A stretch of DNA of 16,449 bases from an uncultured Rhizobiaceae group bacterium (GCA_937944075.1 CALDZZ010000014.1:1-16449); one strand, 5' to 3'. Counted from the first letter of the stretch, positions 6,165-14,186 are shown. The notes: a model not told the origin generated them from the sequence alone. Program-made: numbers and translations.

Positions 6165-6941
6165 TCATGGATTAATCTTGATGACAGAAACCTGCCTGCC
6201 GTAATCGGCCTCGTTTCTGTGTGTCTTTCTGCGGTAGGAAAAGAATTGTTCTTCGTCTGCATAAGTGCAGTCACCACACCAAGAGGCTGCTACACCATCT
6301 GCCGTCAAGCGATCAACGATATAGCCTGGCAGGTCGAACATCGCGTGGTCGGGCTTGGTTGACGGGTTCAGATATTGATCGTTTGATGTGTTGAGCGATA
6401 CCAGATTATCAACAAATTCCGGGCCTACCTCATAATGCTTCTGGCTTATGGTTGGCCCCAGAACAGCCGTTATGTTTTCGCGTTCGGCACCAATGGTTTC
6501 CATGGCAGAAACCGTGTTTTCGAGAATTCCGCCTGTTGCGCCTTTCCAGCCAGCGTGTGCTGCGCCGATGATGCCATTTTCTGCATCCTGAAACAGGACA
6601 GGGCCGCAGTCTGCCGTCATCACGCCAATGGCGATATCGGGTGTGCAACAGACCATTGCATCGAGTTTTGGCCTGTCTTTCATGTTCCAGGGTTTGGCTA
6701 CAAACGCCACATCTGCGGAATGAACCTGATAAACCATAACGAGATTTTCATCGTTCACGCCCATTGACCGGGCAACGCGGTGTCTGTTTTCAAGCACGGT
6801 TTCCCGGTCATCGTCAGAGCCAAGGCCTACGTTGAGACCGCTATAAATGCCGTTCGAGGCGCCACCCTTGCGGGTATAAAAACCGTGTGTGGTGTTTGGA
6901 TGATCAAGCTTGTCGGATCTGATGGGTATAGGAGTGTTCAT
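6165..6941 (-). CDS. pgeF: Purine nucleoside phosphorylase / peptidoglycan editing factor PgeF (YfiH, laccase-domain)
   Basis: A YfiH/DUF152 protein. Members have been described as multicopper polyphenol oxidases, as purine nucleoside phosphorylases/adenosine deaminases, and in E. coli (PgeF) as removing wrongly incorporated residues from peptidoglycan. The zinc-site residues are visible: H74 in YQVHSADV, C112 in TADCGPVLF, H129 in GAAHAGWKG. Other family blocks are STHGFYTRKGG-like (18-27), GLNVG and the C-terminal FFSYRR. The start at 6941 (258 residues) gives normal length; a frame from the TTG at 7004 would overlap the methyltransferase gene. It follows that gene by 31 bases; the ribosome site is weak, so coupling to upstream translation is likely. 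Confidence 0.93.
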   Translation of the reverse strand: MNTPIPIRSDKLDHPNTTHGFYTRKGGASNGIYSGLNVGLGSDDDRETVLENRHRVARSMGVNDENLVMVYQVHSADVAFVAKPWNMKDRPKLDAMVCCTPDIAIGVMTADCGPVLFQDAENGIIGAAHAGWKGATGGILENTVSAMETIGAERENITAVLGPTISQKHYEVGPEFVDNLVSLNTSNDQYLNPSTKPDHAMFDLPGYIVDRLTADGVAASWCGDCTYADEEQFFSYRRKTHRNEADYGRQVSVIKINP

Positions 6942-6972
6942 GAATGTGACTTTATGAACAGATTGGCTTGAG

Positions 6973-8040
6973 TCAATCCTTGTTTTCACTCGTCCCAAAC
7001 TCAAGCACCTTGAAAAGATTGCCCATTTCCTCTGGCAAGGCTAGTCGCTCGGCCTGTCTGGTTATACTTTCCTGCACTTCAGATGATTGGTTTCTTCCCA
7101 ATTGTCCTGCCCGTTCAAGCATGCCTTTTTCCAACAGAAATTCACCCTGTGTTATGATCGGACTGACTTTCATCCCGGAAGTTTCCGCAATCTTTGCAAG
7201 AGCGCCAAAATCAACATGGGATGTGAGATCAGCAAATCCGGGGCTTTCCAGTACGGATGCATACTCGTGTGCGCGCAAGGCTTGAACCGTATCGCCAAAG
7301 CCTGTTTGTGTGTGACCATAATCAATAAAAAGCGCTGAACCTGAATTCTTGTTTAACTGTTCTGCCGTGTTGGCAATGAAGGCTTCTCGTATCGTCGAAA
7401 TTTCCAGAATTGCGCCATTAGGTTCTTCATCTGATTGTTCCGGAAGGCTTTCCTTTTCCAAAATACCGGTACCCAGTGTCCAAACCAGATTGTCTTCTGA
7501 ATCTACTGCCACGGCATGTTCGCGCCATTCAGCGCCCGCCTTGACATATTGGCGAACCGGCAAAACATCGAGAAACTCATTTGCAATAATCAAGGTAGGT
7601 TGCACGGGCAATTCCTTAATCGATTTTTGCCAGGAAATGTTTTGATATGCACTTAAAGTCTGTTTTTGAATTTCAACCAGACGTTCACTGGTTTCAATCA
7701 TGTATATGTGTGCGGATTGCAAAAAATCGGGAACAGCATCAGATATCCGTAACAGGTCCTGCATCAGTGTTCCCTTGCCAGGGCCCAGTTCAACAAGATT
7801 AAAGGACTTGGGCGATCCCAGGGCCTGCCATTTCTCGACGGCCCAGATGCCAATCATCTCTCCAAACAGTTGGCTGATTTCCGGCGCTGTAATAAAGTCA
7901 CCTTTTGAACCAATCGCCTCCTGATTGGCGTAGTAACCATCTTTTGGATCAGCCATGCACCAATGCATATATTCTGCAAGTGGGAGGGGACCGGATGTTT
8001 TTATGTGCCTTATGATACGGTCTTGAAGTGGGGTGGTCAT
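6973..8040 (-). CDS. SAM-dependent methyltransferase, NDUFAF7/MidA family
   Basis: 355 residues matching the DUF185/Methyltransf_28 family. The mitochondrial member NDUFAF7 (MidA) dimethylates an arginine of complex I subunit NDUFS2 during assembly; a similar role in bacteria is an inference. Visible blocks: the N-terminal P-L-x-L-A-E-Y-M-x-x-C-x-x-D-P-x-x-G-Y-Y, then GDFITAPEISQLFGE (47-61), the SAM-binding glycine loop LVELGPGKGTLMQDLLR (82-98), IIANEFLDVLPV in the middle, and FIDYGH late in the protein. The ATG at 8040 overlaps the lgt stop as ATGA, so the two are translationally coupled. Confidence 0.92.
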   Translation of the reverse strand: MTTPLQDRIIRHIKTSGPLPLAEYMHWCMADPKDGYYANQEAIGSKGDFITAPEISQLFGEMIGIWAVEKWQALGSPKSFNLVELGPGKGTLMQDLLRISDAVPDFLQSAHIYMIETSERLVEIQKQTLSAYQNISWQKSIKELPVQPTLIIANEFLDVLPVRQYVKAGAEWREHAVAVDSEDNLVWTLGTGILEKESLPEQSDEEPNGAILEISTIREAFIANTAEQLNKNSGSALFIDYGHTQTGFGDTVQALRAHEYASVLESPGFADLTSHVDFGALAKIAETSGMKVSPIITQGEFLLEKGMLERAGQLGRNQSSEVQESITRQAERLALPEEMGNLFKVLEFGTSENKD

Positions 8041-8873
8041 GTTTCAGTAGAACGATTTCGGGATGTTGCCATTCCCCATAGACCTACCGCGATGACGGGT
8101 AAAGACAACATCATCCCCATGGTTATCCAGCTTGTTCCGAAAAAATATCCAAGCTGCACATCCGGGATGCGAACAAACTCGACAAGGATGCGGCCTACGG
8201 CATAGCCAACGAGGAAAATCCCGCCAATGAAGCCAGGTTGTCTCAGTTTTTTGAAACGCCAGATCAGGATGGCAAGGATGACAAAAACAACCAGTCCCTC
8301 AAGGATGCCTTCATAGAGTTGACTTGCGTGGCGGGGTTGATTGTCCATGATGGGGAAGATGACGGCCCATGGAACATCGGTCACTTTGCCAAACAGTTCC
8401 TGGTTTATGAAGTTTGCCACGCGCCCCAAAAACAATCCGACACCGCAACATGCCGCAATCACATCAAAAAGGCTGTATGGAGAAAACCCTCTTCGTTTTG
8501 CAAAGAGTATCATGGCGAGAATGATGCCTGCCAGCCCGCCGTGGAAACTCATGCCGCCCTGCCAAACCTTGAAGATGTTAAGCGGGTTTTCGATGTAGCT
8601 TGCCAGATCATAGAACAGGATATACCCGATGCGACCGCCCAGTATGATCCCGCCTACTGCCCAGACCATGAAGTCATCAAGGTCAAGTTCTGAAATCGGA
8701 GACCCCTCCGAGCCCCACAAGGTGTCATTGCTGACCAGTTTTTTTGCGTACCACCAGCCAAACAGAATTCCTACGACATAGGCAACGCCGTACCAGTGTA
8801 TGGCCAGGGGGCCGAGTGAAATCATGACCGGGTCGAATTGCGGGTGTACGAATGCCGATAAAGTGGTGAGCAT
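8037..8873 (-). CDS. lgt: Phosphatidylglycerol--prolipoprotein diacylglyceryl transferase
   Basis: Lgt is an inner-membrane enzyme that moves diacylglycerol from phosphatidylglycerol to the lipobox cysteine of prolipoproteins, the first step of lipoprotein maturation. At 278 residues it is of normal length with about seven hydrophobic segments. Family blocks are IHWYGV (25-30), GGRIGYILFYD (79-89), GGMSFHGGL with the essential-region His (106-114), and the Lgt signature GRVANFINQELFG (150-162). RHASQLYE (181-188) has Ala where most members have Pro. It heads the five-gene minus-strand cluster and is divergent from ubiK. The ATG at 8873 has GGAT upstream. Confidence 0.97.
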   Translation of the reverse strand: MLTTLSAFVHPQFDPVMISLGPLAIHWYGVAYVVGILFGWWYAKKLVSNDTLWGSEGSPISELDLDDFMVWAVGGIILGGRIGYILFYDLASYIENPLNIFKVWQGGMSFHGGLAGIILAMILFAKRRGFSPYSLFDVIAACCGVGLFLGRVANFINQELFGKVTDVPWAVIFPIMDNQPRHASQLYEGILEGLVVFVILAILIWRFKKLRQPGFIGGIFLVGYAVGRILVEFVRIPDVQLGYFFGTSWITMGMMLSLPVIAVGLWGMATSRNRSTET

Positions 8874-8959
8874 ATTTTCATATCCAGATAATATTCAGGA
8901 TTCAAATCGCATTTCAGGGCTGATTTGTCACCTGTCTTTACCGTGAATATCGATTAGTA

Positions 8960-8988
8960 TTGAAACAAAAGGCACAAAGACTTACATA
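8960..8988 (+). promoter_or_regulatory. Possible ubiK promoter
   Basis: TTGAAA (8960-8965), 17-base spacer, TACATA (8983-8988), 31 bases before the ubiK ATG, within the 146-base divergent gap between lgt and ubiK. The -35 is good and the -10 mediocre. No clear lgt promoter was found in the same gap. Confidence 0.35.
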
Positions 8989-9019
8989 AGCATCACCAAA
9001 ACATGAATGGAATTTAGAC

Positions 9020-9316
9020 ATGAGCCAGGCTCCAAATCGTATCTTTGATGAATTTGCCAAACTGATGACAGATGCTGCCGGAGCAGCACAAGGCGTCAAG
9101 CGCGAGGCTGAGACAGCTGTGCGCTCTCAGGCAGAACGGTTTCTGGCTGATATGGATTTGGTCAAGCGTGAAGATTTTGATGTTGTTCAGGAAATGGCAA
9201 CCAAGGCGCGCTCTGAAAACGAAGCGCTCAAAAAACTCATCGAATCTATGGATAAGCGCATTGAGGCTCTTGAAAATGCAGCCAAACCCAAAAAGCGCAG
9301 CACTGGCACAAAATAA
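9020..9316 (+). CDS. ubiK: UbiK-family accessory factor (YqiC/BMFP)
   Basis: A 98-residue protein with the layout of the YqiC/BMFP family. An N-terminal amphipathic region (N-R-I-F-D-E-F-A-K-L-M-T-D-A-A-G-A, about 6-22) precedes a basic/acidic helix with VKREDFDVVQEMA (48-60) and a C-terminal coiled coil (about 62-88), ending in a Lys-rich tail. In E. coli UbiK binds UbiJ and assists ubiquinone synthesis under aerobic conditions; earlier work described a membrane-fusogenic trimer. GGAA precedes the ATG at about eight bases. It is divergent from lgt and followed by a 320-base structured gap. Confidence 0.88.
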   Translation: MSQAPNRIFDEFAKLMTDAAGAAQGVKREAETAVRSQAERFLADMDLVKREDFDVVQEMATKARSENEALKKLIESMDKRIEALENAAKPKKRSTGTK

Positions 9317-9358
9317 TTATAAAATTATCTGGCAGTGAATAAGTTTCAAAAAACGTAG

Positions 9359-9580
9359 TCGTCAGAATCCCTTACGCCATTCTTTGAATCTTTTGATTCA
9401 AGGCTTCTCCACAGAATCGCAACCTGTAAACAATCTTGCCTGTAGAATTCGTGAGTCAGGCTTATACACTGATATTACAGGTTGATTCGTGGTGGACCAA
9501 GTCTCACCTTGCGCCCTTAAACGAGGATTGGGTGCAGGTGAGGCACTCCTGACTTGTCCTTTTATGGTTGGGTCTGGCGA
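9359..9580 (+). ncRNA. Candidate structured RNA between ubiK and ybjN
   Basis: The 320-base gap 9317-9636 has no coding frame I would accept but is full of complementary segments. Hairpin A: 9382-9390 with 9395-9403 (nine pairs, one G-T, loop TTTT). Hairpin B: 9414-9418 plus 9421-9429 with 9475-9483 plus 9484-9488 (14 pairs, two-base bulge), enclosing GCCTG 9438-9442 with CAGGC 9457-9461. Hairpin C: 9494-9497, 9499-9503, 9504-9509 and 9511-9516 with 9530-9535, 9536-9541, 9551-9555 and 9556-9559 (21 pairs), followed by TTTTA. A closing stem 9359-9371 with 9570-9580 (11 pairs, one wobble, two-base bulge) would join them into one multibranch fold. No tRNA, tmRNA, 6S, SRP or known riboswitch motif was recognised. 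Strand is assumed from the neighbours; DNA-level repeats are an alternative. Confidence 0.35.
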
Positions 9581-9636
9581 ATTCCCTGTGTCGAAAAACA
9601 GGTTTGATCCGTTGATACGGAAGATGAGGGAATTCC

Positions 9637-10137
9637 ATGTCGCTTGTAGAAGCACAAATTGAACGCGAAATTAATCCGGTAGACATGATCGAGCATGTGG
9701 CGTCGCATAACCATTGGGAGTTTGAACGCTCCAGTGATGACGAGATCTGTCTGACTGTGGATGGGGTATGGACGGATTACAATGTCTCCCTTTCCTGGAT
9801 GGAAGACTTTGAAGCCTTGCATCTGGTATGTGCGTTTGACTTCAAGATACCCGAAAGCCGTATTCAGGAAATGACCCGGTTGTTGTTGTTGATCAATGAA
9901 CAATTGCTGATTGGTCATTTTGATGTCTGGATCAAGGAAGGAACTGTAATGTTCCGTCAAACACTGATGTTGAATGGCGGTGCAGTGCCGACTGGTGAGC
10001 AACTCGAGTGCCTCATGGTGAGTGCCCTTGAGGCGAGTGAACGATATTATCAGGCTTTTCAGTTTGTTGTGTGGGGTGGTCATACTGCAGAAAAAGCGCT
10101 TGAGGGGGCTTTGTTCGAGACGCAGGGCAGTGCATAA
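9637..10137 (+). CDS. YbjN domain-containing protein
   Basis: A 166-residue protein with the YbjN fold (related to type III secretion chaperones): N-terminal helix NPVDMIEHVASHNHWEFERSSDDEI, beta-strand region DYNVSLSWMEDFEALHLVCAFDFKIPE, the helix RLLLLINEQLLIGHFDVW and the strand-helix end VMFRQTLML...ASERYYQAFQFVVWGG. E. coli YbjN affects motility, biofilm and stress responses, but the mechanism is unknown. The ATG at 9637 has GAGGG seven bases upstream. It sits between the structured gap and proC (34 bases), the same order I recall from other Rhizobiales, and may share transcription with proC. Confidence 0.88.
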   Translation: MSLVEAQIEREINPVDMIEHVASHNHWEFERSSDDEICLTVDGVWTDYNVSLSWMEDFEALHLVCAFDFKIPESRIQEMTRLLLLINEQLLIGHFDVWIKEGTVMFRQTLMLNGGAVPTGEQLECLMVSALEASERYYQAFQFVVWGGHTAEKALEGALFETQGSA

Positions 10138-10171
10138 TCATATCAGTTTTGGCTGAGCGAAAGACTGTTCT

Positions 10172-10975
10172 ATGAATTTTTCAGTTGTACTGGTTGGCGC
10201 CGGCAATATGGGGGGTGCCATGTTGCGAGGCTGGATATCAAATGGCCTTGCAGGCGATGCGATTACGGTCATTGATCCTTCTCCATCGGAAGGCATGAAA
10301 AATATCCTCTTGAAGAGTAAAATATGGCATAGTGAAACAGCCAAGGGAGTTGGTGCTCCCGATGTGCTGGTTGTTGCTGTCAAACCCCAAATGATGGAAA
10401 GTGTTCTGCCGACGCTCACCGAACTGGTCGGGGAGAATACTGTCGTAGTTTCTGTTGCTGCAGGCACAACGCTTGAGACATTGGCTCGTCATCTGGGCGA
10501 TGTCTCTGCAATAAGGGTAATGCCAAACACACCTTCACTTGTACTGCGTGGCATGAGTGTGGGGTGCGCAAACAAAAAGACCTCTGTAGAGCAGATTGAG
10601 CATGTAACCACACTGATGCGTGCCATAGGGCGTATTGAATGGGTCGATGATGAAAAACTGATTGATGCAGTCACTGCAGTTTCCGGAAGTGGCCCGGCTT
10701 ACGCCTTTTATCTGGCTGAATGCATGGCAGAGGCAGGCGTAAAGGCTGGTCTTCCCGAAGGGCTTGCAATGATTTTGGCCAAGGAAACCGTGTCCGGTGC
10801 AGGGGAGTTGCTTTCCCAGTCTGCTGATGAACCTGCAGTATTGCGCAAGAATGTGACATCACCCAATGGCACCACAGCAGCTGCGCTTGAGATTCTAATG
10901 GCTGAAGGCGGAATGAGCGAACAGATAGAAAAGGCTGTCATGGCCGCGAAAAAACGATCAGAGGAACTTTCATGA
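10172..10975 (+). CDS. proC: Pyrroline-5-carboxylate reductase
   Basis: ProC reduces 1-pyrroline-5-carboxylate to L-proline with NAD(P)H, the last step of proline synthesis. The 267-residue protein has the N-terminal Rossmann motif VGAGNMGGAML (8-18), a central VVAVKPQ and RVMPNTP, and the C-terminal P5CR signature covering AVTAVSGSGPAYAFYL with ENVTSP-like KNVTSPNGTTAAAL further on. Length is normal. The upstream ribosome site is weak. Its TGA overlaps the ATG of the next gene (ATGA), so the two are coupled. Confidence 0.96.
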   Translation: MNFSVVLVGAGNMGGAMLRGWISNGLAGDAITVIDPSPSEGMKNILLKSKIWHSETAKGVGAPDVLVVAVKPQMMESVLPTLTELVGENTVVVSVAAGTTLETLARHLGDVSAIRVMPNTPSLVLRGMSVGCANKKTSVEQIEHVTTLMRAIGRIEWVDDEKLIDAVTAVSGSGPAYAFYLAECMAEAGVKAGLPEGLAMILAKETVSGAGELLSQSADEPAVLRKNVTSPNGTTAAALEILMAEGGMSEQIEKAVMAAKKRSEELS

Positions 10976-11319
10976 GTGCTACAAAAGAGGCAAGCTTTGA
11001 GGATTTTCTCAAGGTGGACATTCGTGTTGGAAAAATTGTTGAAGTGAGTGAGTTTCCAGAAGCCAGAAAACCTGCCTGGAAATTGAAAATTGATTTTGGT
11101 GACAAGATCGGCATTAAAAAAAGCTCTGCTCAAATTGTAGCAAATTACGCGGCTGAAGACCTGCTGGGTAAACAGGTCATGGCTGTTGTGAATTTTCCGC
11201 CAAGGCAGATCGGGCCCTTTATGTCAGAGGTTCTCACACTTGGCTTTGAAGATGCTGAAGGTAATGTTGTTCTTGGAGCCATTGACAAGGAAGTTCCGAT
11301 TGGTGGACGACTTCACTAA
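10972..11319 (+). CDS. tRNA-binding (EMAP/OB-fold) protein, CsaA-like
   Basis: 115 residues forming a single tRNA-binding OB-fold as in CsaA and the C-terminal domain of methionyl- and phenylalanyl-tRNA synthetases. Typical blocks are FLKVDIRVGKI (12-22), PAWKLKIDFG (34-43), KKSSAQIV, GKQVMAVVNFPPRQIGPFMSEVLTLG and the ending VPIGGRLH. CsaA has been described as a secretion-related chaperone and as a tRNA-binding protein; its physiological role is unclear. GAGGA within the end of proC serves as ribosome site. It ends 41 bases from the convergent histidine kinase gene. Confidence 0.9.
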   Translation: MSATKEASFEDFLKVDIRVGKIVEVSEFPEARKPAWKLKIDFGDKIGIKKSSAQIVANYAAEDLLGKQVMAVVNFPPRQIGPFMSEVLTLGFEDAEGNVVLGAIDKEVPIGGRLH

Positions 11320-11360
11320 ATAAAAAGCTCAGAGCTGTATTCTTTTCGTTTTGCAGCTGA

Positions 11361-12776
11361 CTATTTTGGCAAGACAACAATAACCCTTAACCCACTCATT
11401 GCACTATCATAGAGATTGATATCACCGCCATGGTTTCGTGCAATGTCACGTGCAATTGAAAGTCCCAGTCCCGTACCTGAATCATCCAGGTTACGCGCCT
11501 CATCCAAACGCATGAAGGGCTTGAATACCTCTTCACGCATGTTTTCCGGGATTCCCGGACCATCATCATCAAAGGTGATTGTAATGCGTTCATTGCCTTC
11601 CTTGACCTTGATTGCCAAATTATCCGAGTATCTGAAAGCATTCGATACCAGGTTTGAAATCAATCTCGAAAATGCATTGGGCTTTATGGTCAGCGTAAGA
11701 TTCTTTGGGCAATCAATCGAAAGCCCCTTGTCGAGCAACTCTTTTTCAAGTTCGTAACGTTCCAGCACTTCGCAGATATTTACTGCCTCGGCTGTTTCAT
11801 TGGTATCGCCCTTGGCAAAATCTATGTACCCCTGAAGCATTTGATGCATGTCATCGACATCTGCTTGCAGTGCCTCGATTTCATCGGTCTGGCGCACTAG
11901 AGCCAATTGTAGCTTGAAGCGGGTCAGGATCGTTCTGAGGTCATGGCTGACGCCTGTCAGCATGGCGGTGCGTTGTTCAATCTGTCGCTCAATACGCCCG
12001 CGCATTTGCAGGAAGGCCAGTCCGGCCTGACGTACTTCACTTGCGCCACGAATTCTGAAATCCTTTGATAATACCTGTCCCTTGCCGAAACTGTCTGCGG
12101 CATGGGAAAGTTGTTGAATGGGTCTGATCTGATTGCGCAAAAAGAGGATTGCAATAATCAGCAAGACGAGGGATGTGCCGACCATCCATACCAGAAAGAT
12201 GTGACTGTTTGAGGCATAGGCCTTGTTGCGCAGCACAAATACGCGCAAGACGTTTTCAGGCTTTTCCAACCGAATGCGAATTTCAAGAAGGTCGGAATCG
12301 CCAACAGTATCAATCCAGAAAGGGCGACCGATTTGTGTTGTGATTTCTGTTCTCAATGTATCATCAAGCAAGGAAAAAAACGGCTTGCCAACTGCGGGAG
12401 GGAAGGGGTCTGGCGGCAAGATGGAGATGTTTAGTCCAAGGCGCTCGCTGGCGAGCTCTGTAATTTGGGAAAATTCCGGGTCCTGCGGATATTCTTCAAT
12501 CACATCAATGATTGCTGCAATATCTGCCGTTACAGATTTTGATAGTCTTTGCGTTACAGTTTGCCAGTGCCGTTCCATAAAGACAAAGGCAATTACAGAC
12601 TGAAGCACGACCATGGGGACAATGATAATCAGAAGCGAGCGTGCATAAAGACCCTTTGGCATCTTTCGCGATACCCAGCGCCCAAACACCTGTAAGGGAT
12701 TTCGTCTGCTTTTTAGCGGCAGCGGGGCTGTTTCTGCTTCTTTAAGTGTCACTATTCTGCCTGATGCTGATTTCAA
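11361..12776 (-). CDS. EnvZ-like sensor histidine kinase
   Basis: 471 residues: cytoplasmic N-terminus, first membrane segment (about 46-67), periplasmic domain (about 68-194), second membrane segment (about 195-213), HAMP (214-266), dimerisation/phosphoacceptor helix with H278 in GVSHDLRTILTR, and ATPase domain with N379 (NLVSNAFRYSD), G1 DDDGPGIPE (403-411), F-box KPFMRLD and G2 GTGLGLSI (434-441). It autophosphorylates and should signal to the OmpR-type regulator encoded 87 bases upstream on the same strand. The usual Pro after H-D-L-R-T is Ile283, which I recall from other alphaproteobacterial EnvZ-like kinases. The frame opens with a TTG at 12776; GTG or a later ATG (Met39) are possible starts. 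Signal sensed is unknown. Confidence 0.9.
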   Translation of the reverse strand: MKSASGRIVTLKEAETAPLPLKSRRNPLQVFGRWVSRKMPKGLYARSLLIIIVPMVVLQSVIAFVFMERHWQTVTQRLSKSVTADIAAIIDVIEEYPQDPEFSQITELASERLGLNISILPPDPFPPAVGKPFFSLLDDTLRTEITTQIGRPFWIDTVGDSDLLEIRIRLEKPENVLRVFVLRNKAYASNSHIFLVWMVGTSLVLLIIAILFLRNQIRPIQQLSHAADSFGKGQVLSKDFRIRGASEVRQAGLAFLQMRGRIERQIEQRTAMLTGVSHDLRTILTRFKLQLALVRQTDEIEALQADVDDMHQMLQGYIDFAKGDTNETAEAVNICEVLERYELEKELLDKGLSIDCPKNLTLTIKPNAFSRLISNLVSNAFRYSDNLAIKVKEGNERITITFDDDGPGIPENMREEVFKPFMRLDEARNLDDSGTGLGLSIARDIARNHGGDINLYDSAMSGLRVIVVLPK

Positions 12777-12863
12777 TGGTTTGTCCGACTATATCCGGTC
12801 AAAGCCTGTTTTTGAATATTCCACATTAGAGAGAATAATTAAACACTATAAATATGAGAGCTT

Positions 12864-13580
12864 TCATGCATTCACGCTCAAGCGATAGCCAACACCTCTT
12901 ACGGTTTGCAACCATTTCGGATTTGCCGGGTCTTCTTCGATTTTTCTTCGTAGACGATTGATCTGGACGTCTATCTTGCGTTCACCTGCGATGCTGTCAG
13001 AACCCAGCAACTCATGCCGTGGAATTGTACCGCCTGGTTTGGAGGCGAAGGTTGTCAGGATTTCCCGCTCACGGTCCGTTAACCGGACAAGTTCCCCCTT
13101 GAACTTCAGCTCCCCGCGCGTAACCGAGAAATGATAATCTCCAAAGCTAACCTGCTCAATGGCAGGCTCTTCCGGCTTTATGGTGCGTTTCAAAATGCTG
13201 TTGATGCGCAGAACCAATTCTCGTGGCTCAAAGGGTTTGGGCAGGTAATCATCGGCACCTGCTTCAAGACCCTCAATCCTGTTTTCAATATCGGATAGGG
13301 CTGTCAGCATCAATATTGGCACGTCCTTCACCTTGCGCAAAGAGCGCGTAAGGCTGATGCCGGTTTCACCTGGCATCATTACATCAATTACGAGAAGGTC
13401 AAATTCCAGGTTCTTGACCTTGTTGCGTGCTTCATCAGCGCTGGCCGAGTTTGAAACGCGAAAGCCGTTATTGGAAAGATATCTGGACAACAAGTCCCGC
13501 AAGCGCTTGTCATCATCAACAACAAGCACGTGAGGTGCCTCATCTTCAGGCTTTAACATGATGGTTTCAGTGTTATTCAT
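12864..13580 (-). CDS. OmpR-family response regulator
   Basis: 238 residues. The receiver domain (about 17-130) has the acidic pair D22/D23, phosphoacceptor D66 in VIDVMMPG, T93, and K115 in LPKPF. The C-terminal winged-helix domain (about 142-236) has the typical VRLTDREREIL, IDVQINRLRRKIE and VRGVGYRL. It should bind DNA as a phosphorylated dimer and is paired with the EnvZ-like kinase gene 87 bases downstream. A second in-frame Met at position 8 is a possible start. Upstream, 120 bases separate it from marR on the same strand; no confident promoter was found there. Confidence 0.95.
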   Translation of the reverse strand: MNNTETIMLKPEDEAPHVLVVDDDKRLRDLLSRYLSNNGFRVSNSASADEARNKVKNLEFDLLVIDVMMPGETGISLTRSLRKVKDVPILMLTALSDIENRIEGLEAGADDYLPKPFEPRELVLRINSILKRTIKPEEPAIEQVSFGDYHFSVTRGELKFKGELVRLTDREREILTTFASKPGGTIPRHELLGSDSIAGERKIDVQINRLRRKIEEDPANPKWLQTVRGVGYRLSVNA

Positions 13581-13700
13581 TTTCTCACCCGGTGCAGGAC
13601 TTCAAGTTACGACAATAGGAGGGTTTCACAAATCAACTAATATGTATGAATGCAACAAATGGTTTTGTAATGGCACGATGCTGATCAATCACAAGCTCTG

Positions 13701-14186
13701 TCAGGATCTTCTATGCCTTATTTTTTTGGGTTCAATCATGGCATTCAAAAATTCAGTAACCGTTTCCCTGCCGTTTTCATCCAGCCTGCTCATGGCCCGG
13801 TTGATGCGTTCTGACTGTGGCTTTGAGAGTGCAAGAATGAGCGCCCTGCCTTTTTCGGTTGCAAACAGAAGCCGTTTACGACGATCATTTTCGCCTTCGC
13901 TTTGTATTATGTAGTCAGAATCAATGAGCTGACGTAAAACCCTTGCCAGACTTTGCTTTGTGATTTTCAGAATAACCAGCAGTTCCGCAACTGTCATTCC
14001 GGGGCTTCGACTGACAAAATAGAGTGTTCTGTGATGCGCCCTGCCAAAGCCAAGATTTTGTAGCATTCGGTCCGGGTCAGAAATAAAATCACGGTAGGCA
14101 AAAAACAAAAGCTCGATCGTGTTCAGATCGGGAATATCATCCGTTGAGATTGGTCTTTTTGCCAGTTCTTTGGTTTCTTCGGTCAT
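13701..14186 (-). CDS. MarR-family transcriptional regulator
   Basis: 161 residues with the MarR winged-helix core. Dimerisation helix around LNTIELLFFAYRDFISDPDRML (21-42), then R-A-H-H-R-T-L-Y-F-V, the recognition helix LLVILKITKQSLARVLRQLID (69-89) and the wing with NDRRKRLLFATEKGRAL (99-115). MarR proteins typically repress their own and a divergent gene and release DNA on binding a small ligand. A perfect 12-base inverted repeat lies in the gap with the divergent aminotransferase gene and overlaps its own -35. No Shine-Dalgarno precedes the ATG; the predicted transcript start is next to it. The ligand is unknown. Confidence 0.92.
   Translation of the reverse strand: MTEETKELAKRPISTDDIPDLNTIELLFFAYRDFISDPDRMLQNLGFGRAHHRTLYFVSRSPGMTVAELLVILKITKQSLARVLRQLIDSDYIIQSEGENDRRKRLLFATEKGRALILALSKPQSERINRAMSRLDENGRETVTEFLNAMIEPKKIRHRRS

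Noticed and set aside
8238..8693. Open frame of 151 codons on the plus strand
   Set aside because: Antisense to lgt, whose signature motifs are unmistakable; no ribosome site or domain.
9317..9636. Possible replication origin, suggested by GANTC clustering and a TTATACAC resembling a DnaA box
   Set aside because: Only one imperfect DnaA-box-like sequence, no A+T-rich unwinding region, and none of the genes that usually flank alphaproteobacterial origins.
9562..10083. Open frame of 173 codons on the minus strand, plus shorter minus frames at 9398-9686
   Set aside because: Antisense to ybjN and to the structured gap; the plus-strand YbjN frame has a good ribosome site and family motifs, and these frames have neither.
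11320..11360. Possible bidirectional terminator between the CsaA-like and kinase genes
   Set aside because: Only a 5-bp repeat (AGCTG/CAGCT) with a long loop and interrupted T-runs; too weak to annotate.
13075..13089. Perfect inverted repeat GTCCG-TTAAC-CGGAC
   Set aside because: It lies inside the coding sequence of the response regulator (residues VRLTD), so it is most likely chance.
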